DNA of 63,372 bases from CAYFFO01 sp964342485. GTDB taxonomy: Bacteria; Chloroflexota; Dehalococcoidia; Lucifugimonadales; CAJWER01. Shown here piece after piece: positions 26,944 through 36,023 of the stretch. The notes under the pieces are model-generated. The model saw only the letters and a program-made list of their open reading frames with translations. It had not been told where the DNA came from and ran no database searches. The DNA lies in assembly GCA_964342485.1 (NCBI GenBank), contig CAYFFO010000008.1, positions 1 to 63,372 of the forward strand. The letters are read 5' to 3'. Both the position numbers and the translations under genes were made by a program. Positions within the stretch are counted from its first letter, which is position 1. Every line of letters begins with the position of its first letter.

Positions 26944-28785
26944 TTATCCTACGTTTATCAATTTCTCAGTTATTTGCTTTAGGTCAAGTTCACGTAATTT
27001 TTGATCAGGGATCAGCCCTTTTTCAGTCCATCCGCGGGCTTTGTAATAAGAATGGATCATCATTTTAAGATCGTCAAATATTAACGTGCCTTCATTATCT
27101 TTACCATCCTCTACAGTTTCTACCAGGATTCTCGGAGGTAATGTATCGTCGGAATGGTTCCATCCTTCTCGAATGTTGAAAGCTTTTTTCAGATTGTTAA
27201 TCCGTTGTCCTACCAGTTGTAACTCAGTACCAGTCATTTCCCATCCAGTTACCTGTGTATAAATCTTTGCTGACTCATCATAGATATCAGTAAAAGCTTT
27301 TCGCAGGAACTTGCACCAGATCATCGAGTCTAGGACGGCATTATAGTCTTCGCCTTCCATAGTGATCTGTCCGCGTTTTTGGTCAGCTTTGAACCTGTCT
27401 ACTTTTTTTGAAAAATCTGCCTCATAGGATGAAGAGCGATTATGACATGCTCCTCTCGTACTAACCGCCAGCCCGAGCGCCATTGTCTTAAGTGATCTTG
27501 GTTCGTAACCTGGCATCTCAAGTCCCTTGACGTGCATAGCCCAGGTAGATGAATTTTTACCAAGTTTCTCAGATGCTATTTTGGACCCTTCGGCAAGCAA
27601 ATTACCGATACCTTCTCTATTGGCTATAAGTTCCAGTACCTTTAGAAGTGCTTCTCCGTTCCCAAAGGAGAGATCAATACCATTGGTATCTTTCTGAGAA
27701 ATAAGATTTTTTTCAAAGGATTCCATTGCCCATGCTATGGTAGCTCCCGAGCTTATGGTGTCTATTCCAAGTTCGTCACAGATCACTGAAGCTCGTATCA
27801 ATGTGTTTGGATCAGCCACGCCTACAAGTGGACCAAGGGCAAATGAACTCTCGTATTCAATTCTCCCTTTGACCTGTTCTTTTTTGTCGTTGGTGCTGAC
27901 AACCTGTTCACAGCCGATCGTGCAATTTGAGCAGTGCGCGGTTTTCACGTGGTGATTTTCGTTTAATGTTTCACCACTTATAGATTCAGCTAACTCGAAT
28001 GTTGATTGTTGGAAATTACGTGTAGGTAAGGTTCCAAGTCTATTGAATATTGATATGTTCGCAGCAGTACCCAGCGTGCGATATTTTTCAGTAGCAGGAC
28101 CCAGACTTTTACTGGTTAAATCGAGACCTGTTTTATCCAGCTCTTTTCTTTGGAAAACTGGTACAGAAATAGAACCGAGTAAACCTATGGCTTTGAGATT
28201 CTTCGATCCCATTACAGCACCCGGACCGGTTCTGCCAGCGTGTCTGCCTCCATCGTTACTGATGCTTGCAAAGCGAACCAGGTTTTCACCTGCAGGCCCA
28301 ATACATATGACCCTTGCTTTGTTACCGAGTCTATTTTTAACTGCTGTTTCTGTTTGAGAGGTAGTCATTTGTACTAGCTCAGCTGCATCGAGAAATTCAA
28401 CTGATCCATCTTTTATATATAGAAGGGTAGGGCGCTCACTTTTCCCTTTTATTATCAGTGCATCACATCCGGTCTTTTTAAGTTCGGTTGCAACAAAACT
28501 GGATGACAATGAATCTCCTATAAATCCCGTTAGCGGTGATTTTGTAACAACAGCATATTTACTTGATGTAGTAAGTCTGCTTCCTACCAATGGACTGGTC
28601 ACAAAGATTAACGGGTTATCTGGTGACAACGGGTCAACCCCTGCCGGACAGTGTTTAAATAGGAGGTAGGAGCCTAACCCCGTACCACCAATAAATTGAC
28701 GCAGGACAGTTTCATCTATAGGTTCCCAAGCAATTTGCTTCTTGGTCAGGTCTACTATCAGGGTTTTACCATGGTAACCGTACAT
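26944..28785 (-). CDS. Aldehyde:ferredoxin oxidoreductase family (tungsten/molybdenum)
   Basis: 613 residues from the ATG giving MYGYHGKTLIVDL, which lies 4 bases after the MoaD-like gene. A start at 28830 would overlap that gene and add an untypical leader. The [4Fe-4S] ligands are in HCSNCTIGCE (Cys285, 288, 292), and GRHAGRTGPGAVMGSKNLKAI is the pterin-binding signature. Family members use a bis-pterin tungsten (sometimes molybdenum) cofactor to oxidise aldehydes to acids or reduce acids, with ferredoxin as partner. The dedicated MoaD plus MobA and MoeA upstream support a pterin-metal enzyme. Substrate unknown. Confidence 0.9.
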   Translation of the reverse strand: MYGYHGKTLIVDLTKKQIAWEPIDETVLRQFIGGTGLGSYLLFKHCPAGVDPLSPDNPLIFVTSPLVGSRLTTSSKYAVVTKSPLTGFIGDSLSSSFVATELKKTGCDALIIKGKSERPTLLYIKDGSVEFLDAAELVQMTTSQTETAVKNRLGNKARVICIGPAGENLVRFASISNDGGRHAGRTGPGAVMGSKNLKAIGLLGSISVPVFQRKELDKTGLDLTSKSLGPATEKYRTLGTAANISIFNRLGTLPTRNFQQSTFELAESISGETLNENHHVKTAHCSNCTIGCEQVVSTNDKKEQVKGRIEYESSFALGPLVGVADPNTLIRASVICDELGIDTISSGATIAWAMESFEKNLISQKDTNGIDLSFGNGEALLKVLELIANREGIGNLLAEGSKIASEKLGKNSSTWAMHVKGLEMPGYEPRSLKTMALGLAVSTRGACHNRSSSYEADFSKKVDRFKADQKRGQITMEGEDYNAVLDSMIWCKFLRKAFTDIYDESAKIYTQVTGWEMTGTELQLVGQRINNLKKAFNIREGWNHSDDTLPPRILVETVEDGKDNEGTLIFDDLKMMIHSYYKARGWTEKGLIPDQKLRELDLKQITEKLINVG

Positions 28786-28789
28786 CAGG

Positions 28790-29089
28790 TTATCCCCCTG
28801 CCAGGCTAGAAAAAAGTAGTAGGCGGTCACCGGCCTGAAGATTCAAAGCACCGTCTGAAAGGAATTGTTTACCATTCAGGTTGAAAACATAGCTATCTAG
28901 CAGAGCAGACCGGTTATCCTGAATAGCAACTCCCACTAGTTGAGGGAAATAGTCACTTAGGTCGTTAATTACATCTTTGAGTTCATGGTCAGCAGATACC
29001 TCGAGTTTAACTGAGTTAGTTTTACAGGACATGCGAGGTATTCCAAATAATTCCACGGTAATATCGAATATACTTTCTTTATTAACCAT
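28790..29089 (-). CDS. MoaD/ThiS-like sulfur carrier linked to the AOR gene
   Basis: 99 residues, beta-grasp fold, ending LLLFSSLAGG with the free C-terminal Gly-Gly needed for thiocarboxylate formation. It lies between mobA (8 bases) and the AOR gene (4 bases). This is a second MoaD besides the MoaD-MoaE fusion at 6.5 kb. AOR genes are often paired with such a MoaD, thought to serve the tungsten-pterin form. The Gly-Gly codons (GGG GGA) are placed to act as the AOR ribosome binding site, which couples the two. Confidence 0.88.
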   Translation of the reverse strand: MVNKESIFDITVELFGIPRMSCKTNSVKLEVSADHELKDVINDLSDYFPQLVGVAIQDNRSALLDSYVFNLNGKQFLSDGALNLQAGDRLLLFSSLAGG

Positions 29090-29097
29090 ATGTCTTT

Positions 29098-29709
29098 TTA
29101 ACGATTTGCTATATTGATTGCTTTTTCAAGATCTTCTTCATTATTCACATTAAGAAAACTCAGATGATCTGGATCAAACTCATTAATAGCTGATTCATTT
29201 ACGTACCGTACAGATATCTTGTCAAAAAATCCTGTAATTTTTAGTTCATTATTTGTAATTTTTTCTTCTATATGTTCTAAACAGTCTTTTGAGTATATTG
29301 AATGGATTGGTTCAGGTCTCCCGTCTATAACAGGGACCACGGCATCGTAACCTTCTTTAAGTGACATTATGTACCTTATCAATTTAATGTTCAGGAAGGG
29401 CATATCGCATGCTACTACAAAGGTCCAGTCAGTTGTGCTTGCATGTATTCCAGTGAATATTCCGCCGAGAGAGCCTGTATCGGGGTATTTATCGATCGAT
29501 ATGCTAATTCCATCAAGGCCTGATAACTGGGTTTCACGTTTCTTATCGTTTGCCACTACTATTGTGTGCCTGGATATCTGGGATACCTGTGAAAGTACGC
29601 GTTGTATTAGAGGAAGGTTACCGATAGGCTCAAATGCTTTGTCTCTGCCAAGCCTGCGACTTAATCCACCCGCCAAGACCACCGCTGATATGTTAGAGGT
29701 ATCTTCCAT
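29098..29709 (-). CDS. mobA: Molybdenum cofactor guanylyltransferase MobA
   Basis: 203 residues. The nucleotide-binding signature is VVLAGGLSRRLGRDKA, with the metal-binding VACDMPF later. MobA attaches GMP to Mo-pterin to make the guanine dinucleotide form used by formate dehydrogenases and other DMSO-reductase-family enzymes. It lies between the MoeA-PBP gene (33 bases) and the MoaD-like gene in one minus-strand operon. Confidence 0.93.
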   Translation of the reverse strand: MEDTSNISAVVLAGGLSRRLGRDKAFEPIGNLPLIQRVLSQVSQISRHTIVVANDKKRETQLSGLDGISISIDKYPDTGSLGGIFTGIHASTTDWTFVVACDMPFLNIKLIRYIMSLKEGYDAVVPVIDGRPEPIHSIYSKDCLEHIEEKITNNELKITGFFDKISVRYVNESAINEFDPDHLSFLNVNNEEDLEKAINIANR

Positions 29710-29742
29710 TGTGATTTAGACTAGCATACATATTGATCTTAG

Positions 29743-31680
29743 CTACTTTATTTCAGCTATTACATGTCCCATTTTAGATACGTCATAGCCTCCAAGTTGA
29801 TTTACCTTGGTACGGAAAAAGGGCTCGTGAAGAATGTCGAGTAGTGATGAAATAGTCTTGTCTGTATAGAAATCTGAAGGGATTATAAGATCATACTGTT
29901 CTGTTCCGAATGGGATAAAATCTAGGTCTAAAGCCCGAGCAGCTGATAATATTCCCATGCCAGTGTCGACGTTACCGCTTTTTACTTTTGCTGCAATAGA
30001 TAGGTGAGTATATTCTTCCCGTTCGTAGCCATTGATATTTTCTGGATTTATATCCGATTCCTTTAACATCTTGTCTAGCAGCAGCCTTGTTCCAGAACCT
30101 CTTTGTCGGTTTATAAATGTAATATCAGATCTAATAATATCTGATAAAGCCTCGATAGATTTGGGGTTGCCTGCAGGTACGATAAGTCCTTGTACTCGTT
30201 GAACCAGGTTAATCACGGTAACTGACCTGTTTTTAAGGTATTTTCGCACAAAAGGCAGATTGTATTCGCCTGTTTTCTCGTCAAGCAGATGACATCCGGC
30301 AATATGGGATTCGCCACGACCGAGAGTGATAAGTCCTCCCAGGCTGCCTACGTTGGAAGAAGTCATGAAGCTGTTGGGATTTATGCGATGGTATTCACTT
30401 GACAGTAAATCAAGTGAAACATCATGACTGCCGGTAACCAGGACAGTGTTCTGAATGTGTTTTAGAGGTCTTAAGAGGTCTACTGTTGCTTCTGAGCCAA
30501 TGTCAAATCCTTCAGAAAATCGAGGTGATTTAACTATACCGTCAGCCTTAACCATGGACATAGTTACGCCGGCTCCCCTTTGGATCGGAGCTACTATCAT
30601 CTGTTTTCCTATTTTACCCACCCTGACTCTTAAGTATTCATCTTCGCCTATCGGTGAGAGAACCTTCCTGGTAAATGTGGCCTTTATTGATTCTGGGATT
30701 GTGGATGCTACTCCTAATTTAGTTTCAATCAAAGGCCTAAGAAATAGATCTGCAGTTAGCGCTGCCGATACTGGATACCCTGGGATTCCAAGTACCGGTT
30801 TATTGTCTATAATGCCGAGTACGACAGGGTGCCCTGGTCGAATCGCCACGCCGTGAACGATCACTTCTCCTAAGCTTGTAACGATATCTGATGTATGGTC
30901 TTCCATCCCAGCAGATGAACCTGCATTGATTACAACTATGTCACTTTTTTTAACCGCTGCCTGTACTACAGCTTTTATTGTTTCGAAATTATCCTGTACT
31001 GCACTGTGAATATCAGATGCACCGCCATAATCTTCCACGAGAGCTTTAAGCATTAGAGAGTTGGAATCAAGGATATTACCCAGTTCTACTACTGAACCTA
31101 TGGGGACTAGTTCTGTACCTGTAGGGATGATTGTAACTTTCGGCAACTTTCTTATACTTATCTCTGAGAGTCCAGCTTGAATACATGCCGCGATATCTTG
31201 CGGTCTAATACGATGACCAACTGGCAATACTAATTCGCTGGCAACAATATCTTCTCCCAGTGGCCTTACATCGTTGTAGGGAGGAACTGAAGATCGAATT
31301 TCTACAACAGATTCATCTATTTGGTTTACAACCTCTATTTTTATTACAGCATCAAACCCATCGGGCATGGGATCACCGGTATCTATCCAGCGAGCTTGGG
31401 ACCCAATCTTAAGTTTTACAGGTGAAGTTTCTGTTGCCCCAACGGTGTCAGTTGATAAGACTGCAATACCATCCATTGCGGCAGAATCGTAGTTTGGAGA
31501 TGATATTTTAGCCCAGACGGAATCTCCAGTTACTCGCTTGTTTGAACTGTCTATATTTAACTGTTCTGAAGCTGTAGTACTCAGTGCGCATTTTTTATGT
31601 AGTGCAGCGTTATATAAATCGATTGATTCCTGCAACGGGACATCATTTAGGTAATAGTCTCTTTTTGATTTGGCCTTCAT
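29743..31680 (-). CDS. MoeA molybdotransferase fused to a PBP-like domain
   Basis: 645 residues. Residues 1-~410 are MoeA: SPNYDSAAMDG, IPTGTELV and GIPGYPVSA mark its domains. The C-terminal ~230 residues are a periplasmic-binding-protein-like domain (GSHDVSLDLLS, INRQRGSGTRLLLD, GMGILSAARALDLDFIPFG) of the ModE/LysR-substrate type. MoeA inserts molybdate into adenylylated pterin. The extra domain, known from other MoeA fusions, may bind molybdate or tungstate or act as a sensor. There is no DNA-binding domain. It is first in the operon with mobA, moaD-like and AOR, and divergent from groES. Confidence 0.92.
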   Translation of the reverse strand: MKAKSKRDYYLNDVPLQESIDLYNAALHKKCALSTTASEQLNIDSSNKRVTGDSVWAKISSPNYDSAAMDGIAVLSTDTVGATETSPVKLKIGSQARWIDTGDPMPDGFDAVIKIEVVNQIDESVVEIRSSVPPYNDVRPLGEDIVASELVLPVGHRIRPQDIAACIQAGLSEISIRKLPKVTIIPTGTELVPIGSVVELGNILDSNSLMLKALVEDYGGASDIHSAVQDNFETIKAVVQAAVKKSDIVVINAGSSAGMEDHTSDIVTSLGEVIVHGVAIRPGHPVVLGIIDNKPVLGIPGYPVSAALTADLFLRPLIETKLGVASTIPESIKATFTRKVLSPIGEDEYLRVRVGKIGKQMIVAPIQRGAGVTMSMVKADGIVKSPRFSEGFDIGSEATVDLLRPLKHIQNTVLVTGSHDVSLDLLSSEYHRINPNSFMTSSNVGSLGGLITLGRGESHIAGCHLLDEKTGEYNLPFVRKYLKNRSVTVINLVQRVQGLIVPAGNPKSIEALSDIIRSDITFINRQRGSGTRLLLDKMLKESDINPENINGYEREEYTHLSIAAKVKSGNVDTGMGILSAARALDLDFIPFGTEQYDLIIPSDFYTDKTISSLLDILHEPFFRTKVNQLGGYDVSKMGHVIAEIK

Positions 31681-31718
31681 TTGTCGTATTGTACAGCAAT
31701 GTTATAGATACAAAAGTA

Positions 31719-31747
31719 TTGACTGTAGTGTCCTCGCTCCCTAAAAT
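31719..31747 (+). promoter_or_regulatory. Probable sigma-70-type promoter of groES-groEL
   Basis: TTGACT at 31719-31724 (5/6), a 17-base spacer, then TAAAAT at 31742-31747 (5/6). The transcript would start near 31754, about 65 bases before groES. No CIRCE inverted repeat (TTAGCACTC-N9-GAGTGCTAA) is present in the gap, so HrcA control through the standard site is not supported. Confidence 0.6.
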
Positions 31748-31818
31748 ATAAAGGCAGTCAAAATATTTGTCTGCTAATTCGTGTGTGATTATCAATTGTA
31801 TCAAGGAGGAATTAATAG

Positions 31819-32124
31819 ATGGCAGCAAAGACTAAGGTGACCTTTAAGCCAATGGCTGACAGGGTCGTAATAGAGCCCTTGGAATCTGATGAGCAGGTAA
31901 GTAGCGGGGGTATATATATTCCTGACACTGCTAAAGAGAAGCCACAGAAGGGCACCGTTGTAGCAACAGGTCCAGGTAAACTTTCAGATGACGGTAGCAG
32001 GGTTCCAATGGATGTGGGTGTTGGTGACACGGTAGTGTATTCAAAATATGCAGGTACCGAGTACAAAGAAGGCGAGACAGAATATTTAGTAGTACGGGAA
32101 GACGACATACTATTCAAGATATAG
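31819..32124 (+). CDS. groES: Co-chaperonin GroES
   Basis: 101 residues. FKPMADRVVIEPL, SSGGIYIPDTAKEKPQ (the mobile loop) and VGDTVVYSKYAGTE are all family standards. It caps GroEL during ATP-driven folding. A strong AAGGAGG ribosome binding site precedes the ATG. groEL follows after 38 bases on the same transcript. Confidence 0.97.
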   Translation: MAAKTKVTFKPMADRVVIEPLESDEQVSSGGIYIPDTAKEKPQKGTVVATGPGKLSDDGSRVPMDVGVGDTVVYSKYAGTEYKEGETEYLVVREDDILFKI

Positions 32125-32162
32125 TCGTTTTCACGATTTTAATAATTAAGGAGGATTAACTA

Positions 32163-33773
32163 ATGCCAAAACAGCTTATGTTCGATGATGAAGCCAGAAA
32201 CGCTATGAAGCGTGGCATAGATACGATGGCCGACACAGTAGGAGTAACCTTGGGTCCTAAAGGACGAAACGTGGTTCTTGACAAGAAATTTGGGGCGCCA
32301 CAGGTTTGTAGCGATGGTGTAACGATAGCCAAAGAGATTGAGCTCGAAGATGCTTTTGAAAACATGGGAGCACAACTCTTAAAAGAGGCAGCTAGCAAGA
32401 CTAACGATGTAGCCGGTGACGGTACAACTACTGCTACAGTTCTTTCCCAGGCGATTATTCAAGAGGGATTCAAGAACATTGCAGCAGGGGCCGACCCCAT
32501 GGCCATTAAACGTGGCATAGAAAAGGGTGTGGCTGCTGTTCGTGGTTCAATTGAGGGTATGTCTACTACTGTAGAAGGTAGAGACCAGATATCTCAGGTA
32601 GCTTCACTATCTGCACATGATGATGAGATGGGATCTTTGATAGCTGAAGTTATGGAGAAGGTAGGTAAGGACGGAGTCATTACGGTAGAAGAGTCAAAGA
32701 GCATAAGCTACGAACAAGAGTTTGTGGAAGGTATGCAGATTGATCGTGGTTACATTTCTCCTTATTTTGTGACAAATCAGGACAGGATGGAAGCCGACAT
32801 AGAAGATCCATACATACTGATCACTGATAAGAAGCTTTCAGCCGTATCAGATTTACTTCCAGCACTTGAAAAAATCTTAGCTGTTGGTAAGAACGTAGTG
32901 ATCGTTGCTGAAGACATTGAAGGTGAAGCTCTTGCAACTCTTGTGGTCAACAAGATGCGAGGCACTTTGAATGTTTTGGCGATCAAAGCCCCAGGATTTG
33001 GAGATCGACGCAAAGCAATGTTGGAAGACATGGCTATCTTAACTGGTGGTGAAGTAATTAGTGAAGAGATTGGACGGAAACTCGATTCAGTAACAGTTGA
33101 AGATCTGGGCCGAGCCCGCCGTATAGTTTCTACTAAGGAAGACACCACTTTCGTTGACGGTTCAGGTTCTGAAGATTCAATCCAGGGTAGAATTACACAG
33201 ATCAAGGCTCAGATTGAGGAAACCACTTCGGATTACGATCGAGAGAAGTTGGAAGAGCGTGTAGCCAAGCTTTCTGGTGGTGTAGCCATCATAAAGGTAG
33301 GTGCAGCCACAGAGATTGAGTTAAAAGAAAAGAAGCAGCGTGTTGAGGACGCATTGTCAGCAACCCGTGCAGCTGTTGAGGAAGGTATCGTACCTGGTGG
33401 AGGACTTACTTTAATCAGGTCACAGTCTGCTATAGATTCTTTGAGTCTATCAGGGGATGAGCAAACTGGAGCAGATATCCTTAGAACTTCTTTGGAAGCT
33501 CCTCTAAAGCTGATATGCAAAAATTCAGGTGCATCTGGTGAGGTAGTACTTGCAGAGAGTCTAAAAGGAGACGGAGACTGGGGATTCGACGCAGATTCCG
33601 GCGAATTCACAAATCTTCTTGAGCGCGGAATCATGGATCCTGCTAAAGTTACCAGGGCGGCAGTAGAAAATGCTTCTAGTGTAGCGGCAATGGTAATCAC
33701 TACAGAATCCTTGATCACAGATATCAAGGAAGATACTCCTCCAATGCCTGCAGCTCCTCCAATGGACTACTAG
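32163..33773 (+). CDS. groEL: Chaperonin GroEL
   Basis: 536 residues. VTLGPKGRNVVLDKKFG, the ATP-binding GDGTTTATVL and VEEGIVPGGG are present, so the chaperonin is intact. The C-terminus ends PPMPAAPPMDY rather than the common Gly-Gly-Met repeat. Only this copy is seen. An AAGGAGG-type site precedes the ATG and a clear hairpin terminator follows the stop. Confidence 0.97.
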   Translation: MPKQLMFDDEARNAMKRGIDTMADTVGVTLGPKGRNVVLDKKFGAPQVCSDGVTIAKEIELEDAFENMGAQLLKEAASKTNDVAGDGTTTATVLSQAIIQEGFKNIAAGADPMAIKRGIEKGVAAVRGSIEGMSTTVEGRDQISQVASLSAHDDEMGSLIAEVMEKVGKDGVITVEESKSISYEQEFVEGMQIDRGYISPYFVTNQDRMEADIEDPYILITDKKLSAVSDLLPALEKILAVGKNVVIVAEDIEGEALATLVVNKMRGTLNVLAIKAPGFGDRRKAMLEDMAILTGGEVISEEIGRKLDSVTVEDLGRARRIVSTKEDTTFVDGSGSEDSIQGRITQIKAQIEETTSDYDREKLEERVAKLSGGVAIIKVGAATEIELKEKKQRVEDALSATRAAVEEGIVPGGGLTLIRSQSAIDSLSLSGDEQTGADILRTSLEAPLKLICKNSGASGEVVLAESLKGDGDWGFDADSGEFTNLLERGIMDPAKVTRAAVENASSVAAMVITTESLITDIKEDTPPMPAAPPMDY

Positions 33774-33801
33774 AAAATCTTTAAATAGATTTAGGAATAA
33801 A

Positions 33802-33841
33802 AAAGTGGGGGATGGGTCCTGAAAGGCCTGTTCCCCACTTT
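33802..33841 (+). terminator. Hairpin terminator after groEL
   Basis: A 9-bp stem (AAAGTGGGG at 33802-33810 with CCCCACTTT at 33833-33841) and a 22-base loop, starting 28 bases after the groEL stop. Only a weak T-rich tail follows. The run of A residues before the stem would give U's on the other strand, so it could stop transcription from both sides. Confidence 0.75.
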
Positions 33842-33910
33842 AATTTTAGGATAATATAGTATCTGAACACTACCCTTGGGATATACCTTTAGGGCGAGGA
33901 GGAATGTAAT

Positions 33911-34135
33911 TTGAGTTATGTGAGTTTTGGTTGGACAGGTGAAGATAGAGAGATTAAAGTTGAGTTACAGGATGAGAAATGGATGACTGTCCATTTCGTT
34001 GACGGTAAGCCTGATGAACATTTCAGCAGGATTTTTGGGTCCCATATTCTGCCGACTCCTTGGTCAAAAGACACAGATAAGGACACGGTTATCCGGGAAC
34101 TTTCCGAGAGAAACCTTCATGCTAAGGTTAGCTAA
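33911..34135 (+). CDS. Small unknown protein after groEL
   Basis: 74 residues from a TTG start preceded by AGGAGG about 9 bases upstream. The sequence is charged and soluble (SFGWTGEDREIKVEL; WSKDTDKDTVIRELSERN) with no membrane segment. I do not recognise it. The strong ribosome binding site and biased composition argue that it is real. It sits between the groEL terminator and a tRNA gene. Confidence 0.6.
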   Translation: MSYVSFGWTGEDREIKVELQDEKWMTVHFVDGKPDEHFSRIFGSHILPTPWSKDTDKDTVIRELSERNLHAKVS

Positions 34136-34266
34136 TAACCGAGCTTTTATTTTGAATACAGCAAAATAACTACTGCTTTTGAGCCCACTAATATTCCTTA
34201 AAATTAGTTTGGGTTCGATGTAGAATGTCTGTAATACAAGTTGATTGTTTAATACGTATTTTAATT

Positions 34267-34342
34267 GTCCCAGTAGCTCAGGGGACAGAGCAGCTGCCTT
34301 CTAAGCAGCGGGTCGCGGGTTCGAATCCTGCCTGGGACGCCA
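34267..34342 (+). tRNA. tRNA-Arg (anticodon TCT)
   Basis: A full cloverleaf can be drawn. The acceptor stem GTCCCAG pairs with CTGGGAC, the D-arm is AGCTCAGGGGACAGAGC, the anticodon arm GCTGC-CTTCTAA-GCAGC has TCT at 34300-34302, and the T-arm contains GGTTCGAATCC. A G discriminator at 34339 is followed by a genome-encoded CCA at 34340-34342. It reads AGA and AGG codons. A carbohydrate gene cluster begins just downstream. Confidence 0.96.
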
Positions 34343-34412
34343 CTATCGGTTGTTCAGATAGTGTGAAACAGTGGTACATCTCAACACGGACTAAATATAT
34401 TTGATTTAGCTT

Positions 34413-35876
34413 TCACATAGGTGCGATTCTACGTGATCCAACGTCCGTAGTAGTTAGTACATGATTATCAAAGCTTTCCTGTATCAAATTGTTCTTAATA
34501 TCCTGATGTTGCGGGTCATCCCATAGATTATTGAATTCCCAGGGATCATGCTTCAGGTTATACAACTCACCGGTATTATGACCATGATAGATGATTAGTT
34601 TGTATTCTTCGTTTCGAAACATGGTAGCGAATGTTCCTATACCATCTTTATATTGATCAGGTTCTTCCCGACCACCTGTAAAAACTCGACCAAGTGGTCC
34701 TGATGCTTCATTAGTGAGCTGAGATTCTATTGCATCGAAGTATTCGCATCGGACGAATTCGCGATGTTTGTCGTCAGCAGAATGTCCAGTTAATATTGGC
34801 ATCAAACTCTTACCCTGCATATATTCAGGTACTTCAATACCTGTAATTTCTAGCAGTGTTGGGGCTATATCCATGAGTTCTACAAGAGCATTACTTTTAA
34901 TATTTTTCTTTAAGCCGGCTGGCCATGAAAAAATTAATGGTACTCGGGTAAGTCCTTCGTAGAAACGACATCCTTTTTCCAATAACCCATGATCACCTAG
35001 TGTTTCTCCGTGATCGGTAGTAAAAACGATCAATGTGTTTTTTAGCTGGCCGATTTCATTTAACTTATCAATTATTCTAGCTAGCTGATCATCTATTTGA
35101 GAGATCATGGCATAATAAAACGCCTGAATTCTTTTTATATCTCTTTCTTCTGGTCTTTTAACCTCTCCCTGGAAGTCTATTCGAGCAAGTTGTTCCTGTT
35201 GTTCTAAATCGCTTTCACGGAAATAAGGGCCAGGCATATCTTTTGGATTGTAAAGATCAGTATATTCTCTGGCAGGAATAAATGGGGGGTGTGGGTCATA
35301 GACATTTATATTTAACATCCATGGTTGCGAGCGTTTTTGGGTGATAAAGTCTATAGCCATATCAGAAGCCCATTTTGTTTGATGTAGTTTTATTGGTATT
35401 CCAGATTTGCTTAACCTTAAATCGTCTAGAGATTCACCGTTATGTCTTACCCAGTCTGCATAGTCGTGCCCTTCTTTCCAATCATCGCGTGGTGCATGGC
35501 TAAATTTCCAATAGCTATAGCCGTCATCGACCCTGGGCTCAATACGCTTGCCTGAACTTTGCAGGTGAAATTTACCAATCATTCCACATTCATATCCGCT
35601 GTCCGATATCATTTTGGTAATAAGTGGCGGCCATTCAGGGAAACTTTCATTACCGTTACGGGTATTGTGTATTCGAGATGGATACATCCCTGTTAGAAAA
35701 CTGGAACGACTCGGGGTACAAATAGGGCTCTGACAGTAAGCTCGTGTAAATGCGGTACCATTGGCAACGAGACTGTCTAATGTAGGGGTGTTTATATGTG
35801 AGTTACCTAGTGCAGAAATCGTGTCGAATCTTTGTTGATCGGTGCAGTACCAAAGTATATTAGGTCGTTTTGCCAT
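34413..35876 (-). CDS. Sulfatase (arylsulfatase/alkaline phosphatase superfamily)
   Basis: 487 residues. The formylglycine motif is C53-T-P-S-R in QSPICTPSRSSFLTG, so it needs an anaerobic (anSME) or FGE-type maturase. NILWYCTDQQRFDT at the start and VFTTDHGETLGDHG supply the metal-binding Asp, Asn and His residues. No signal peptide, so it appears cytoplasmic. It probably removes sulfate from a sugar or choline-type ester. It lies next to the tRNA and divergent from an aldose epimerase. No maturase gene is in the window. Confidence 0.92.
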   Translation of the reverse strand: MAKRPNILWYCTDQQRFDTISALGNSHINTPTLDSLVANGTAFTRAYCQSPICTPSRSSFLTGMYPSRIHNTRNGNESFPEWPPLITKMISDSGYECGMIGKFHLQSSGKRIEPRVDDGYSYWKFSHAPRDDWKEGHDYADWVRHNGESLDDLRLSKSGIPIKLHQTKWASDMAIDFITQKRSQPWMLNINVYDPHPPFIPAREYTDLYNPKDMPGPYFRESDLEQQEQLARIDFQGEVKRPEERDIKRIQAFYYAMISQIDDQLARIIDKLNEIGQLKNTLIVFTTDHGETLGDHGLLEKGCRFYEGLTRVPLIFSWPAGLKKNIKSNALVELMDIAPTLLEITGIEVPEYMQGKSLMPILTGHSADDKHREFVRCEYFDAIESQLTNEASGPLGRVFTGGREEPDQYKDGIGTFATMFRNEEYKLIIYHGHNTGELYNLKHDPWEFNNLWDDPQHQDIKNNLIQESFDNHVLTTTDVGSRRIAPM

Positions 35877-36023
35877 TTGTTTACCGTAGATTTATTGGGA
35901 TTTATTATAATTCTATCAATTAATCTAAATTTAGGTTGAGTAAACTCGAAAATAGGATGGTAAGATTGTTCTGATTCTATTTCTAAATCTGAATTTATTC
36001 TTTTTCCATTTGTTTATAATCAT

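Noticed and set aside
31681..31818. CIRCE/HrcA operator before groES
   Set aside because: The gap was read for TTAGCACTC-N9-GAGTGCTAA and near matches; none is present. Only a sigma-70-like promoter is supported.
34267..34342. tRNA-Arg as an attachment site with integrase
   Set aside because: No integrase gene is present in the window and I found no second copy of the tRNA 3' end near the end of the carbohydrate region. Integration remains only a suggestion.
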